Source: Amorphophallus konjac (Eukaryota; Streptophyta; Magnoliopsida; Alismatales; Araceae). Taken from it: 64,000 nt of DNA. The DNA is taken from positions 200,610,102 through 200,674,101 of the forward strand of contig CM040125.1 in assembly GCA_022559845.1 (NCBI GenBank), in the 5' to 3' direction. Of the stretch, positions 43,809-56,239 are shown in pieces (within the stretch, counting starts at the first letter, position 1; the number at the start of each line of letters is the position of its first letter). The notes under the pieces are model-generated. The model made no database searches, was not told the DNA's origin, and worked only from the letters and a program-made list of their open reading frames with translations. The position numbers and the translations under genes were made by a program.

Positions 43809-46317
43809 TGGTGAGGACACCAGGGCTCGAGACCGGCGCGACACAGCAGAGAGACGCTACCGGACGGGCAGCACTACCCGGGACATGCAGACTTCACTGT
43901 GGCTAGGAGAGGACTTGGAGAGCTATTCTTGAGTTGGATTTTCATCATTTTTATCCATCTGGATTGTTTGTAGGCCGAGCTATGGCCATTGGACTTTATT
44001 TGTAGTTCTATTGCATTTGTTAGGTGATTTAGGGGTTAGTGGGCCACTCTGCAAGCCCATTTGGGCTGGGCGCCTAGGAGAAAGCCCTTACTGGGCCTCT
44101 CCCACCAGGATCCAGTACCCAGACCCACTTACTAGGGTCCATTAGGGTTAGTAGAGATGGAGGGTGCACCCCCGCATTCCATTCCTTAGGATGGGCGCCG
44201 CCCCCCCACCCCCCTCCCTATTAGGAAAGTCTTGGGCAACCCCCCCACTTTTGCTTGAATTTTGAATTCTTCCCCCCTTTTTTGTGTCCCCCATTTAGGT
44301 AAGCTTCTAGGGTTTCCCCTCCCCCATTTATATATGTTGTAATCTTTTGGAGGTGGAATTAATGAAAAAATTAAAAGAGAAGAATTGTTGATTTGGGTGT
44401 AACCCCCTTGCTCCTCTTGGGTGGGTGCGACTCCCTCCCCTCTCTCCCTCCCCATCTCTTCTTCTTCCACTTCCTCTTAGGGTGCGACGCCCTAGCCATT
44501 TTCTTGCAGGATCGTGGCCTTCTTCCACTGCTGGAGGCGCATCTTCATCCACCATTCAAGCTCGGAACAGGGGTCAAGTGATGGTTTCAAGAATGGTAGA
44601 GATGATCCAAGAACCTTGGCGCCCAGATCTGGTCGCCTGCCTGCAGATCTGAGCCCGGAAGAATAGGTTGGTACCAGCACTTCCGGATCCCAAACCCCAT
44701 GGACTCCTTCAGCAATTTTTCTCCTCTCCCTGTCCCCTAGATCCCCTCAAAATCCCGCAACCTAATTCGTCCAGAGTCAAAAGTTGGCTTTGTAAGCCTT
44801 TTGGGTGCGCTGGCTGCCCGTGTGCAGACCAGCCTGAGACCGGAGCCGCAAAGATCCACCCGGGACGCCAACCTCCCGACCTCAGGCTACCCTGGCCCCT
44901 TCACAACATTTCGTCCCCTACCTGTTCCCAAATCAGGAGCGCAAGTCTCACATCAAATTTCATTCAGGGGAGAAAGTTCCCTTTGGAGAGACTTTTGCTG
45001 CGCAGGCTGCCCTGAAACTACCCTAGCGGGACAGAGCTGCAAACCCTACAAAGGGACCCCCATCATACAATCTCAGATCGACCTGAGATTTTGAGGAGTG
45101 TCTCTACACACCCCAAACCTCTCCCAAGAATTTTTGTACGACCCTAAACGCCCATTTAGGGTGCTGGCCACCTTCCCCTCCCCCTGTATCAGTTCTGACT
45201 GCACTGAAGTGCAGAACTGAGACCACCATTGCAGCCCCTCCCACGCCCAAAGTCTCCACAGAAGGTCCCACCGCCACTCGGCCCAGACCTACCCCCTACA
45301 GTTGGCCTTCTACCAGAGAAAACCCTGCCACAAAACCCATCCGGAAGCTCAGGTACCGGCCATTCTTCCGGCCCCTATCACTGTGACAGGCAGATTGGCA
45401 GAACGCGCAAGGGTTGTTCAGGAATTCACCACGGGCGCCTCCGACTTCGTCAGTGGCTCTCCTTCCACAGGCGTCCCTGGGATACCCCAGCCTACGCCCA
45501 CACCAAATTTCGTGGCCATCGGATGACGTGAAGGTCACCTACCAGAATCGCCTTCCGGCTGTTCTTCGGCGTCTGCGCAGATTGGACAGCAACCTGCCCT
45601 CCTTCGGTACGTGCATCGGAGGACCACTTCAGCATCGACGGCGACCGTCTTCTTCCTGGAGGAGTGACCTCGCATCAGCACACCACCAGGGGACCACAGC
45701 CACTCAGCATCCCCGGGAGTCGCCTTCCTTGTAGCAGCTCGCAGCGGTACCTGTGGACTCCGAGCGCCACCGACCCCGTGCTCGTCACCCCTCGTCGCAC
45801 AATCCTCAGGTTCTTGTGTAGCCTTTTACCTCCCTGCGAGGAGTGGTCATAATTGTGATTTGTACTTAATAGTTATCGTACCGGGGTCGTGTGTGACTTG
45901 GCCGGGCTTCTTCCCCACGCCCGAGCGTGGAAGTATGCTTCCATTCCCTCCTTGGTAGCACTTGCTAGTTTAGTATCTACTCTTAACGTCGCTGCTAGAG
46001 AGCATGATAGGACCTAGCCATATACATATATAAATTCACTACTGCGGTGAGTGAGTGTGACCGTCCCATGACTCTCCGAGTTGTGAGTGAGGAGTCGACT
46101 ACCCCATACGCCGCCGGTTGTCACAACCTTGCGGATCGGCGCGCCTCCATCTTAGGGGCGCTTGTGAGCTAGTAGTTGCTTGTTGCTTTGGCATCATCCC
46201 TTCTTGGGAACGCTAGGTGTCGAGTTCACGCTATTCTGTCAACGCCAATTGCTAGTCTCTTTGTCTGTCTGGTCGCATTTCCATTTAGTGCCCTAGCTTC
46301 CTAGGCGTCCCGCATCA
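43809..46317 (+). mobile_element. 5' LTR of element F
   Basis: 2509 bp, TGGTGAGGACACC to CGTCCCGCATCA. The first 82 bp are the same sequence that encodes the polyprotein C-terminus in the 3' copy. TATA-like TTTATATATG at 44327-44336. Confidence 0.95.
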
Positions 46318-46321
46318 ACTT

Positions 46322-46333
46322 TGGTATCAGAGC
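46322..46333 (+). other. Primer-binding site of element F
   Basis: TGGTATCAGAGC four bases after the LTR end, followed by TTAGGGAACCAG. The same context follows the primer site in element I. Confidence 0.95.
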
Positions 46334-46498
46334 TTAGGGAACCAGTTTGTTCTAACAAATTAGGGTCTTAGGTCACTTGAGTCTTTAGGTTGTCTAGGGT
46401 GCATTGAATCTCTTAGTTCATCTAGGTAACCTACCATTGCATTGTCATTTTAGGTTTGTGTCCAGTTAGAGTCTTGGCCTTGTCCCTTAGCGTCTTGC

Positions 46499-49400
46499 AT
46501 GCCCACTCGGCGTGGTACCGATTACCAACGCCCGATCCCAATGGCCGACCCTAGGAATCCCGCCCCTAGTGACTTATCCATACAGGAGTCGCTGCGGACC
46601 CTTATGAGAAGCTTAGAGCTGACCAATCAGGCCCTTAGGGATCATACTGCACAAATGGAGGGCCGGATGAAGGCCATGGAGGATCGGATGGGGGGCATGG
46701 AGGGCCGAATAGAGGCCTCTAACCGGACCATCCAAGGTCTGGTTGGGCGGCCCTACCAGGAGAGAGCTCCACATGAGGATGTCCACGGGAAGGACCAAGA
46801 CCCACTTGACCCTGCTCCTCAGCAGCCCGCACACCCTAGGCCAGATGATAGGAGGCCGCGTGTTCAGGAGTTAGATGATTTTGGGTCCGATAATGAGGGT
46901 TATGGTCGTGATCGGCGTGGTTACCGGCACCATAGGGATGAGGATGATGAGCGTGTCCTTAGGTCCGTACGGGTGGATCCTCCCACCTTCGATGGGTCCC
47001 TAGAGCCCAAGGTTTATCTTGATTGGGAGGCCAGTATGGATCGTTATTTTGAGTGGTTCGAGATGTCCGACCACCGGAGAGTCCGATATGCCAAGATGAA
47101 GCTGCTTGGTCAGGCCCAAACCTATTGGACCAATGTTGAGAGTCTACTACGGCAGCAACATCAGCGCCCGATTGAGACTTGGATTGACATGAAAGATAGG
47201 CTCAGACAGAAGTATCTTCCTACCACTTACAAACAGCAACTCATTGATAGGTGGCAGAGTCTTAGTCAGGGGAATCAGACTGTGAGCGAGTACATCGCTG
47301 AATTTGATGAGTACTATCTCCGATGTGATCTCAAGGAGGAGACTATCATGCTTATCTCTCGCTTCCGTCGGGGTCTACGGCGGAATCTTCAGTATGAGTT
47401 GTTCCCCCGCCATGTACGGTCCCTAGGGGAGGCCTACCAGGTCGCTCGCGAGGTAGAGGATTTTGAGTCCGAGTTTACTCCGATCCAGCGCCCGGGACCC
47501 ACATACTCCCATGGGTTGGACCCGCGTGCTACTGCTGGATCTTATCCTCGGGGACCCGTGGCCCGTCCACAGGAGCCCACTCGTCAGGATTTCACTGCTC
47601 CTAGGCCGCGTCCTCCCCCTCCGAGGGACTATCTCCCTCGACCCCAGGCTCCGGCCCCTACCCCTCGGCCTTAGCAGCCCACTATTCCTACGCGCCCACA
47701 ACTTCCACCACCCCCGGCCCGTCGTGATGACAAGGGAAAGGGGTTGATGACTGGTGGAGCACCTCAGGGCTCTGGGTCTCGTCAGGAGTGTTACCGGTGC
47801 GGTGGAGTTGGCCACTATGCCGTTAGTTGTCCTACTAGGCCTACTTTGGTCATGGGGGACTCTTTGACGAATGAACCCGCACCTGGGATTGTATCTGTCA
47901 GTTATGAGGCTGACCAGGAGCTCGCAGAGGAGTTTTTTGATGAGCTGTTAGAGGACGAGCAGTTAGGTGACCAGGGCACGCAGTGCCTTGACGATGTTCA
48001 GCTAGGTGTTGTTAGATGTGTTTTGACCCAGCCTTTGGTGAGTGATGACTGGCGTCGCACCACCATCTTTCATACCTTCTGTAGGCTGGGTGGGAAAGCC
48101 TGCAAGGTGATCATCGATAGCGGGAGCTGCATTAACGCTATCTCCACGGGTACAGTGAAACGCTTAGGGTTGACCCCCGTGGACCACCCCTCCCCTTATC
48201 GTGTGTCATGGGTAGACTCCACGTCTATTCCGGTCAGGCTGCGATGTCTGGTGCCATTGCAATTCCATGCCTACCAGGACGAGATCTGGTGTGATGTGCT
48301 GCCTATGGAAGTAGGCAGTATTATCCTGGGGAGGCCTTGGTTATTCGACCGGGATGCTACCCTCCATGGCCGGTCAAACACTTGCACATTCGACCATCAT
48401 GGCCAGAGGATTACCCTTCACCCCTCCCAGCCGAGGAGTCCATCCATTCGGGGTCCCACTGGGCCTAGTACCCCGAGTCCTGCTATTACAGGGCCCAGTA
48501 CCCCATCACTGGCGTAGGCTACGACTCCACCTCCAGTTGTCCCCACTCCGAGTGCTCCTCCGACTAGGAGGTTGATGCTAGTCAGTCCACGGGAGTTGGA
48601 GCGGGACTTCGTTAGAGGGGACCCCATTTTTGCCATCGTAGTCCGTGAGGTGGTTAGTGAGACGAAGGGAGATCTCCCATCTGATGTTACTGTTATCCTT
48701 CAGGAGTTTGCTGATGTGTTTCCCGAGGACTTACCTGAGGGTCTTCCACCCATGCGAGACATACATCATGCTATTGACCTGATTCCAGGGTCCTCATTAC
48801 CCAACTTGCCACATTACAGGATGAGCCCCGCTGATCACGCTGAGCTCCAGCGTCAGGTTGAGGAGTTGATGTATAGGGGATCCCTTCGTGAGAGTATGAG
48901 CCCTTGTGCCGTCCCTGCACTGCTAGCTCCTAAGAAGGACGGTACCTGGAGGATGTGTATTGACAGCCGTGCTATCAATAAGATCACGGTGAAGTATAGA
49001 TTTCCCATTCCCCGCTTAGATGATATGCTTGATATGATGGCGGGAGCCACCTTGTTTTCCAAGATTGATTTGAAGAGTGGCTATCACCAGGTGAGGATCA
49101 GGCCCGGTGATGAATGGAAGACGGCCTTTAAGACCAAGGACGGTCTTTATGAGTGGCTGGTCATGCCCTTTGGGTTGACCAATGCTCCCAGCACCTTTAT
49201 GCGGTTGATGACCCAGGTCTTACGACCATTGATTGGGGCCTTTGTCGTGGTTTACTTCGATGATATCCTTATCTATTGCCGCACCAGGGAGGACCACTTG
49301 ACCCATCTTAGGCAGGTCTGTCTGATTCTTAGAAGAGAAATCCTTTATGCCAACCCTAAGAAATGTGCTTTTATGACTTGTCAGGTCACCTTCTTGGGGT

Positions 49401-51673
49401 TCATAGTGTCTAGTGAGGGAGTCTCCGCTGATCCGGAGAAGGTGAGGGCTATAGTGGAGTGGCCCGAGCCTCGCACTCTTCATGATGTCCGCAGCTTTCA
49501 TGGTCTGGCGACATTCTATCGCCAGTTTATTCGAGGCTTCAGTTCCATCACAGCCCCCATCACTGATTGTATCCGAAAGGGGGCATTTGAGTGGACGAAG
49601 GCCGCATCAGCTGCATTCGCACTCCTCAAAGAGCGCATGACTCAGGCACCTATTCTTAGACTTCCTGATTTCATGAAGGTGTTTGAGGTTTCTTGCGATG
49701 CCTCTGGGGTAGGCATTGGCGGTGTCTTGAGCCAGGAGACTCACCCCATTGTATATTTCAGCGAGAAATTGAGCGGTGCTAAACTGCGTTATTCTACGTA
49801 TGACAAGGAGTTTTTCGCAGTTGTGCAGGCCCTTCGGCATTGGAGACATTACTTGTTGCACCAGGAGTTTGTTTTATTTTCTGATCATGAGGCACTCAAG
49901 TATCTCCATGCCCAGAAGAAGCTCAATTCTCGTCATAGTCGCTGGGTAGAGTTTCTCCAGGATTATACCTTTGTGCTAAAGCACAAGGCCGGTGTGGAGA
50001 ACTGGGTAGCCGACGCTTTGAGCCGTCGCGCTTATCTTTTGACCACCATGAGTATAGAGGTGGTAGGGATGGATAGGATGAAGGAGGCTTATGCTGATTG
50101 TCCGGACTTTGGTCCGATCTACACCACCCTTCAGGTCGGACCGTCCCGAGAACATATTGAGTACACGCTGCAGGATGGTTATCTTTTTCGAGGGAGTCGC
50201 CTGTGTGTTCCGCGGACCTCGGTTCACGATTTCCTCACTTGGGAGATGCATGCAGGAGGTCTAGCCGGCCACTTTGGTCGGAATAAGACCATTGAGATAG
50301 TCGAGCATCGCTTCTATTAGCCTAGTCTGAAGCGTGATGTTGCTCGCATCGTTGCCCAGTGCCGCACATGCACTGTGGCCAAGATGAGGAAGCAGGTCTC
50401 AGGCCCTTATACTCCTCTTCCTGTGCCTGATAGGCCGTGGCAGGACATCAGTATGGATTTTGTTTTAGGGTTGCCACGGACCGCCCGCCGGCATGATTCC
50501 ATTTTTGTGGTGGTTGATAGATTCTCGAAGATGGCCCTCTTCATTCCTTGTTCGAAGACTTCTGATGCCACTAGGGTTGCCCGTTTATTCTTCTCAGGTG
50601 TGGTGAGCCGATTTGGACTCCCTAAGTCCATTGTGTCTGATCGTGATGTCAGGTTCACTAGCTACTTTTGGAAAACCCTTTGGCATATGTTGGGCACACA
50701 GCTCAAGTTCTCCACTGCATATCATCCTCAGACTGATGGGTAGACTAAGGTAGTTAATAGGAGTTTGGGGAACCTCTTGAGATGCTTGGTTAGGGAACGC
50801 GAGAGGGACTGGGATCTGGTTTTGCCACTTGCCGAGTTTGCATATAATGATTCAGTCAATAGGCCCACGAGCATGAGTCCTTTTGAGATTGTCACAGGAT
50901 ATAGACCTAGGGAGCCAGTGGATCTAGTTCCCTTGCCCATGCATGCTAGAGTGTCACAGTTTGCAGAGTCATTTGCCGAGCATGTTAGGGGTTTGCATGA
51001 TGTCATTCGTCACCGTATTGAGACTAGCAACGCGCGATATAAAGAATTGGTTGACGCTCATAGACACCCCCGTGAGTTCCAGGAGGGAGATTATGTCATG
51101 ATCCGGGTCAGACCGGAACGGTTTCCTTCTGGAGCCGTGAAGAAATTACAGGCTCGTGGTGCTGGCCCCTTTAGAGTAGTGAGGCGAGTTGGATCCATTG
51201 CATACGTTGTAGACTTGCCGTAGGACTATGGTATTAGCTCCACATTCAACATCTCAGACCTAGTCGCATATAGGGACCCAGCAGTGATCCCCAGCGAGTT
51301 GTTTGGGCCTTCTCCACCCCTTGTGAGCGAGCCACCCCATGAGAGTCCACTTCCAGCCTTGTCACCACAGCAGCGTGAGCGGATAGAGTCTATACTCGAT
51401 GAGCAGGTGACTACCACTAGGAGTGGCGCGTACCACCGCTACTTGGTTCATTGGAGAGGACGGCCCGCGTCTGAGGACACTTGGATCACCGGGGCAGAGC
51501 TTGAGAGGATAGATCCAGATTTGCTCGAGCGGTACCGGAGCGACAGAGACCCCTACTCGACAGGGTTGAGTTCTTCCCACCCGGGGAGAATTGGTGAGGA
51601 CACCAGGGCTCGAGACCGGCGCGACACAGTAGAGAGACGCTACCGGACGCGCAGCACTACCCGGGACATGTAG
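46499..51673 (+). pseudogene. F gag-pol polyprotein, one frame with five TAG stops
   Basis: A single frame of 1725 codons without any frameshift. Gag core: PPTFDGSLEPKVYLDWE to WIDMKDRLRQKYLP, then a CCHC knuckle CYRCGGVGHYAVSC (first Cys residue 431). Protease IDSGSCINAIS (Asp 540). RT with YFDD (921-922 are the Asp pair) and VPALLAPKKDGTWRMCID. RNase H SCDASGVGIGGVL. Integrase HHCC zinc domain (HAGGLAGHF to CRTC) and Asp 1320 and Asp 1381, but the expected catalytic Glu at 1417 is Lys (AAG). GPF module at about 1555 and chromodomain DEQVTTTRSGAYHRYLVHWRGR. Stops, all TAG: 47672, 48515, 50318, 50741 and 51221. The last 27 codons lie in the 3' LTR. It cannot make a working enzyme set as it stands. 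Confidence 0.93.
51581..51591 (+). other. Polypurine tract of element F
   Basis: CCGGGGAGAAT immediately before the 3' LTR start TGGTGAGG. It is also coding (Pro-Gly-Arg-Ile). Confidence 0.6.
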
Positions 51674-53135
51674 ACTTCACTGTGGCTAGGAGAGGACTTG
51701 GAGAGCTATTCTTGAGTTGGATTTTCATCATTTTTATCCATCTGGATTGTTTGTAGGCCGAGCTATGGCCATTGGACTTTATTTGTAGTTCTATTGCATT
51801 TGTTAGGTGATTTAGGGGTTAGTGGGCCACTCGGCAAGCCCATTTGGGCTGGGCGCCTAGGAGAAAGCCCTTACTGGGCCTCTCCCACCTGGATCCAGTA
51901 CCCAGACCCACTTACCAGGGTCCATTAGGGTTAGTAGAGATGGAGGGTGCGTCCCCCCATTCCATTCCTTAGGATGGGCGCCGCCCCCCACCCCCCTCCC
52001 TATTAGGAAAGTCTTGGGCGACCCCCCCACTTTTGCTTGAATTTTGAATTCTTCCCCCCTTTTTTGTGTCCCCCATTTAGGTAAGCTTCTAGGGTTTCCC
52101 CTCCCCCATTTATATATGTTGTAATCTTTTGGAGGTGGAATTAATGAAAAAATCAAAAGAGAAGAATTGTTGATTTGGGCGCAACCCCCTTGCTCCTCTT
52201 GGGTGGGTGCGACTCCCTCCCCTCTCTCCCTCCCCATCTCTTCTTCTTCCTCTTCCTCTTAGGGTGCGACGCCCTAGCCATTTTCTTGCAGGATCGTGGC
52301 CTTCTTCCACTGCTGGAGGCGCATCTTCATCCACAATTCAAGCTCAGAACAGGGGTCAAGTGATGGTTTCAAGAATGGCAGAGATGATCCAAGAACCTTG
52401 GCGCCCAGATCTGGTCGCCTGCCTGCAGATCTGAGCCCGGAAGAATAGGTTGGTACCAGCACTTCCGGATCCCAAACCCCATGGACTCCTTCAGCAATTT
52501 TTCTTCTCTCCCTGTCCCCTAGATCCCCTCAAAATCCCGCACCCTAATTCGTCCAGAGTCAAAAGTTGGCTTTGTAAGCCTTTTGGGTGCGCTGGCTGCC
52601 CGTGTGCAGACCAGCCTGAGACCAGAGCCGCAAAGATCCACCCGGGACGCCACCCTCCCGACCTCAGGCCACCCTGGCCCCTTCACAACATTTCGTCCCC
52701 TACCTGTTCCCAAATCAGGCACGCAAGTCTCACCTCAAATTTCATTCAGGGGAGAAAGTTCCCTGTGGATAGACTTTTGCTGCGAAGGCTGCCCTGAAAC
52801 TACCCTAGCGGGACAGAGCTGCAAACCATACAAAGGGACCCCCATCATACAATCTCAGATCGACCTGAGATTTTGAGGAGTGTCTCTACACACCCCAACC
52901 CTCTCCCAAGAATTTTTGTACGACCCTAAATGCCCATTTAGGGTGCTGGCCACCTTCACCTCCCCCTGTATCAATTCTGACTGCACTGAAGTGCAGAACT
53001 GAGACCACCATTGCAGCCCCTCCCACGCCCAAAGTCTCCACAGAAGGTCCCACCGCCACTCGGCCCAGACCTACCCCCTACAGTTGGCCTTCCACCAGAG
53101 AAAACCCTGCCACAAAACCCATCCGAAAGCTCAGG

Positions 53136-53140
53136 TACCG
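53136..53140. repeat. Left target-site duplication TACCG of element I
   Basis: Pairs with TATCG at 55272-55276, one C/T difference. The uninterrupted 5' LTR of F reads GGTACCGGCC at the same place. Confidence 0.85.
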
Positions 53141-54164
53141 TGATGGGAATCAAGTCAACTGCAAGGCCAAAGCTCATCCATGCAACTGCCAGACCCAAGG
53201 ATGAAGGCGCTAGCTTTCCCTAGCACGACATGAAGAAGGCGCTATGCAAAGCTAGCTCGATCTGATGATGAACGTGCTATGTTTCCCTAGCGCGACATGA
53301 AGAACGTGCTATGTTTCCCTAGAGCGATCTCAGGCTGAAACGTGTTTAAAGCTAGTCCAACTTCCCGGCGCCGAAATCCTCAAAGTCTTCGATGTTAGCT
53401 GTCTTCCATGGTTGTAAATCGACGTGTTAGCGTCGTTTGTCTTCCCCTTTCCCTATATATGTAACCCTTTCACTTGATTAAGCAATATAATCGAAGTATG
53501 AGTTGAAGTATGAGTGTTCTTGAGGAAGCCCATGGCTATTCCTCCAAATCTTTGGAAACCCCCCCCCTTCGTCTGATCCTCTGTGGGCACGAGGCCCAAT
53601 TCTACTCCCTTGACCCTCTCTATTTCCCCTTCCCCTTCAATGGAGGACGATCGAAGCCCCGGGTGCATCGGCTCTAAGATGGGGTCGAGTGTGAGGCTCC
53701 ATTCGGAGCTTTGATCTTCTTCCACCAATGATCCCACCACCCCCACCTCCGCCAAGGGTGTTGTTAAGATCTGGATGGAGCTCGGTTGCACCGTGCCTAT
53801 GATGGGTTCGGGTGAGAGGCCCCAGCCAAGCCTCATCTAGGCCCTAACATCATCCACATCCACCTTTCTTCCCTTGCCATTCACCCCCACATCCACCTTC
53901 ACAAATGTTATCCTAGATAGTATTTGCTTGGTTTGATTTCAATTTCAGCATCCCCAGTGTGTTTCCCATCGTCCTATGTGTTTTCCCCTTATGTTTTGAG
54001 CTCCCAGAATCGTCCACGGGAGCCCCAACGTCGAGACCCTTCGTTCTGCTGCTGTCTGAGAACGCGCGTAATCGATATAGCGCGTTCTTCAGAACGCGCG
54101 TAATGGGTATAGCGCGTTCATGACCAGAAGGAAGAAGAAGACCCCCCACTTCCGTCCCGCATCA
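53141..54164 (+). mobile_element. 5' LTR of element I
   Basis: 1024 bp with TATA box TATATAT at about 53454-53460. It carries repeated GCTA/TAGC motifs at 53205-53330 and two palindromes GAACGCGCGTAAT paired with GCGCGTTC at 54060-54087 and 54092-54119. Confidence 0.95.
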
Positions 54165-54167
54165 ACT

Positions 54168-54179
54168 TGGTATCAGAGC
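54168..54179 (+). other. Primer-binding site of element I
   Basis: TGGTATCAGAGC three bases after the first LTR. Confidence 0.95.
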
Positions 54180-54259
54180 TTAGGGAACTAGGCTGTTCTC
54201 ACAGTCTGGGATCTTGAGCTACGAGGTTCGAGGACGAACCTTCCAAAGTGGAGGGGTTT

Positions 54260-55271
54260 TGATGGGAATCAAGTCAACTGCAAGGCCAAAGCTCATCCAT
54301 GCAACTGCCAGACCCAAGGATGAAGGCGCTAGCTTTCCCTAGCACGACATGAAGAAGGCGCTATGCAAAGCTAGCTCGATCTGATGATGAACGTGCTATG
54401 TTTCCCTAGCGCGACATGAAGAACGTGCTATGTTTCCCTAGCGCGATCTCAGGCAGAAACGTGTTTAAAGCTAGTCCAACTTCCCGGCGCCGAAATCCTC
54501 AAAGTCTTCGATGTTAGCTGTCTTCCATGGTTGTAAATCGACGTGTTAGCGTCGTTTGTCTTCCCCTTTCCCTATATATGTAACCCTTTCGCTTGATTAA
54601 GCAATATAATCGAAGTATGAGTGTTCTTGAGGAAGCCCATGGCTATTCCTCCAAATCTTTGGAAACCCCCCCCCCTTCGTCCGATCCTCTGTGGGCACGA
54701 GGCCCAATTCTACTCCCTTGACCCTCTCTATTTTCCCTTCTCCTTCAATGGAGGACGATCGAAGCCCCGGGTGCATCGGCTCTAAGATGGGGTCGAGTGT
54801 GAGGCTCCATTCAGAGCTTTGATCTTCTTCCACCAACGATCCCACCACCCCCACCTCCGCCAAGGGTGTTGTTAAGATCTGGATGGAGCTCGGTTGCACC
54901 GTGCCTATGATGGGTTCGGGTGAGAGGCCCCAGCCAAGCCTCATCTAGGCCCTAACATCATCCACATCCACCTTTCTTCCCTTGCCATTCACCCCCACAT
55001 CCACCTTCACAAATGTTATCCTATATAGTATTTGCTTGGTTTGATTTCGATTTCAGCATCCCCAGTGTGTTTCCCATCGTCCTATGTGTTTTCCCCTTGT
55101 GTTTTGAGCTCCCAGAATCGTCCACGGGAGCCCCAACGTCGAGACCCTTCGTTCTGCTGCTGTCTGAGAACACGCGTAATCGATATAGCACGTTCTCAGA
55201 ACGCGCGTAATGGGTATAGCGCGTTCATGACCAGAAGGAAGAAGAAGACCCCCCACTTCCGTCCCGCATCA
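54260..55271 (+). mobile_element. 3' LTR of element I
   Basis: 1012 bp, nearly identical to 53141-54164. The 5' copy has an extra GAGTTGAAGTAT near 53500 that this copy lacks; the 28-bp palindrome pair recurs at about 55187-55226 with small changes. Confidence 0.95.
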
Positions 55272-55276
55272 TATCG
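55272..55276. repeat. Right target-site duplication TATCG of element I
   Basis: See 53136-53140; one base differs. Confidence 0.8.
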
Positions 55277-56234
55277 GCCATTCTTCCGGCCCCTATCACT
55301 GTGACAGGCAGATTGGCAGAACGCGCAAGGGTTGTTCAGGAATTCACCACGGGCGCCTCCGACGTCGTCAGCGGCTCTCCTTCCACAGGCGTCCCTGGGA
55401 TACCCCAGCCTACGCCCACACCAAATTTTGTGGCCATCGGACGACGTGAAGGTCACCTACCAGAATCGCCTTCCGGCTGTTCTTCGACGTCTGCGCAGAT
55501 TGGACAGCAACCTGCCCTCCTTCGGTACGTGCATCGGAGGACCACTTCAACATCGACAACGACCGTCTTCTTCCTGGAGGAGTGACCTCGCGTCAGCACA
55601 CCACCAGGGGACCACAACCACTCAGCATCCCGGGAGTCGCCTTCCTTATAGCAGCTCGCAGCGGTACCTGTGGACTCCGAGCGCCACCGACCCCGTGCTC
55701 GTCACCCCTCGTCGCACAATCCTCAGGTTCTTGTGTAGCCTTTTACCTCCCTGCGAGGAGTGGTCATAATTGTGATTTGTACTTAATAGTTATCGTACCG
55801 GGGTCGTGTGTGACTTGGCCGGGCTTCTTCCCCACGCCCGAGCGTGGAAGTATGCTTCCATTCCCTCCTTGGTAGCACTTGCTAGTTTAGTATCTACTCT
55901 TAACGTCGCTGCTAGAGAGCATGATAGGACCTAGCCATATACATATATAAATTCACTACTGCGGTGAGTGAGTGTGACCGTCCCATGACTCTCCGAGTTG
56001 TGAGTGAGGAGTCGACTACCCCATACGCCGCCGGTTGTCACAACCTTGCGGATCGGCGCGCCTCCATCTTAGGGGCGCTTGTGAGCTAGTAGTTGCTTGT
56101 TGCTTTGGCATCATCCCTTCTTGGGAACGCTAGGTGTCGAGTTCACGCTATTCTGTCAACGCCAATTGCTAGTCTCTTTGTCTGTCTGGTCGCATTTCCA
56201 TTTAGTGCCCTAGCTTCCTAGGCGTCCCGCATCA

Positions 56235-56239
56235 TTTGC
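56235..56239. repeat. Right target-site duplication TTTGC of element F
   Basis: Identical to 43804-43808. Confidence 0.9.

Larger units (their letters stand above)
53141..55271 (+). mobile_element. Element I: miniature retrotransposon, two LTRs and 95 bp
   Basis: 2131 bp: LTR 53141-54164 (1024 bp), 95 bp of internal sequence holding only a primer site (54168-54179) and a purine tract AAAGTGGAGGGG (about 54245-54256), and LTR 54260-55271 (1012 bp). Both LTRs run TGATGGGAATC to CCCGCATCA. No protein is encoded. This is the layout of TRIM-type elements but with long LTRs. LTR end, primer site and the following TTAGGGAAC match element F, so F-type enzymes are the likely source of movement. Confidence 0.95.
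43809..56234 (+). mobile_element. Element F: full-length chromovirus (Tekay/Del-like)
   Basis: TTTGC flanks both ends. 5' LTR 43809-46317, primer site, gag-pol with chromodomain, polypurine tract CCGGGGAGAAT, and 3' LTR 51592-56234 that contains the miniature element I. Domain order gag, protease, RT, RNase H, integrase, chromodomain is that of chromoviruses; the long LTRs favour Tekay/Del, but the lineage is not proven here. Confidence 0.95.
51592..56234 (+). mobile_element. 3' LTR of element F, with element I inserted
   Basis: 4643 bp made of an LTR of about 2.5 kb plus the 2131-bp element I and its duplicated 5 bp. The two LTRs of F differ at scattered single bases, several of them C/T. 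TATA-like box at 52109-52118. Confidence 0.95.

Noticed and set aside
42407..43906. ORFs of 60-100 codons after the D primer site
   Set aside because: No conserved domain, T/G-rich composition, leader position; treated as non-coding.
44186..45852. ORFs repeated at 44.2-45.9 kb and 51.9-55.8 kb
   Set aside because: They lie in the two LTRs of element F and share LTR divergence; not protein-like.
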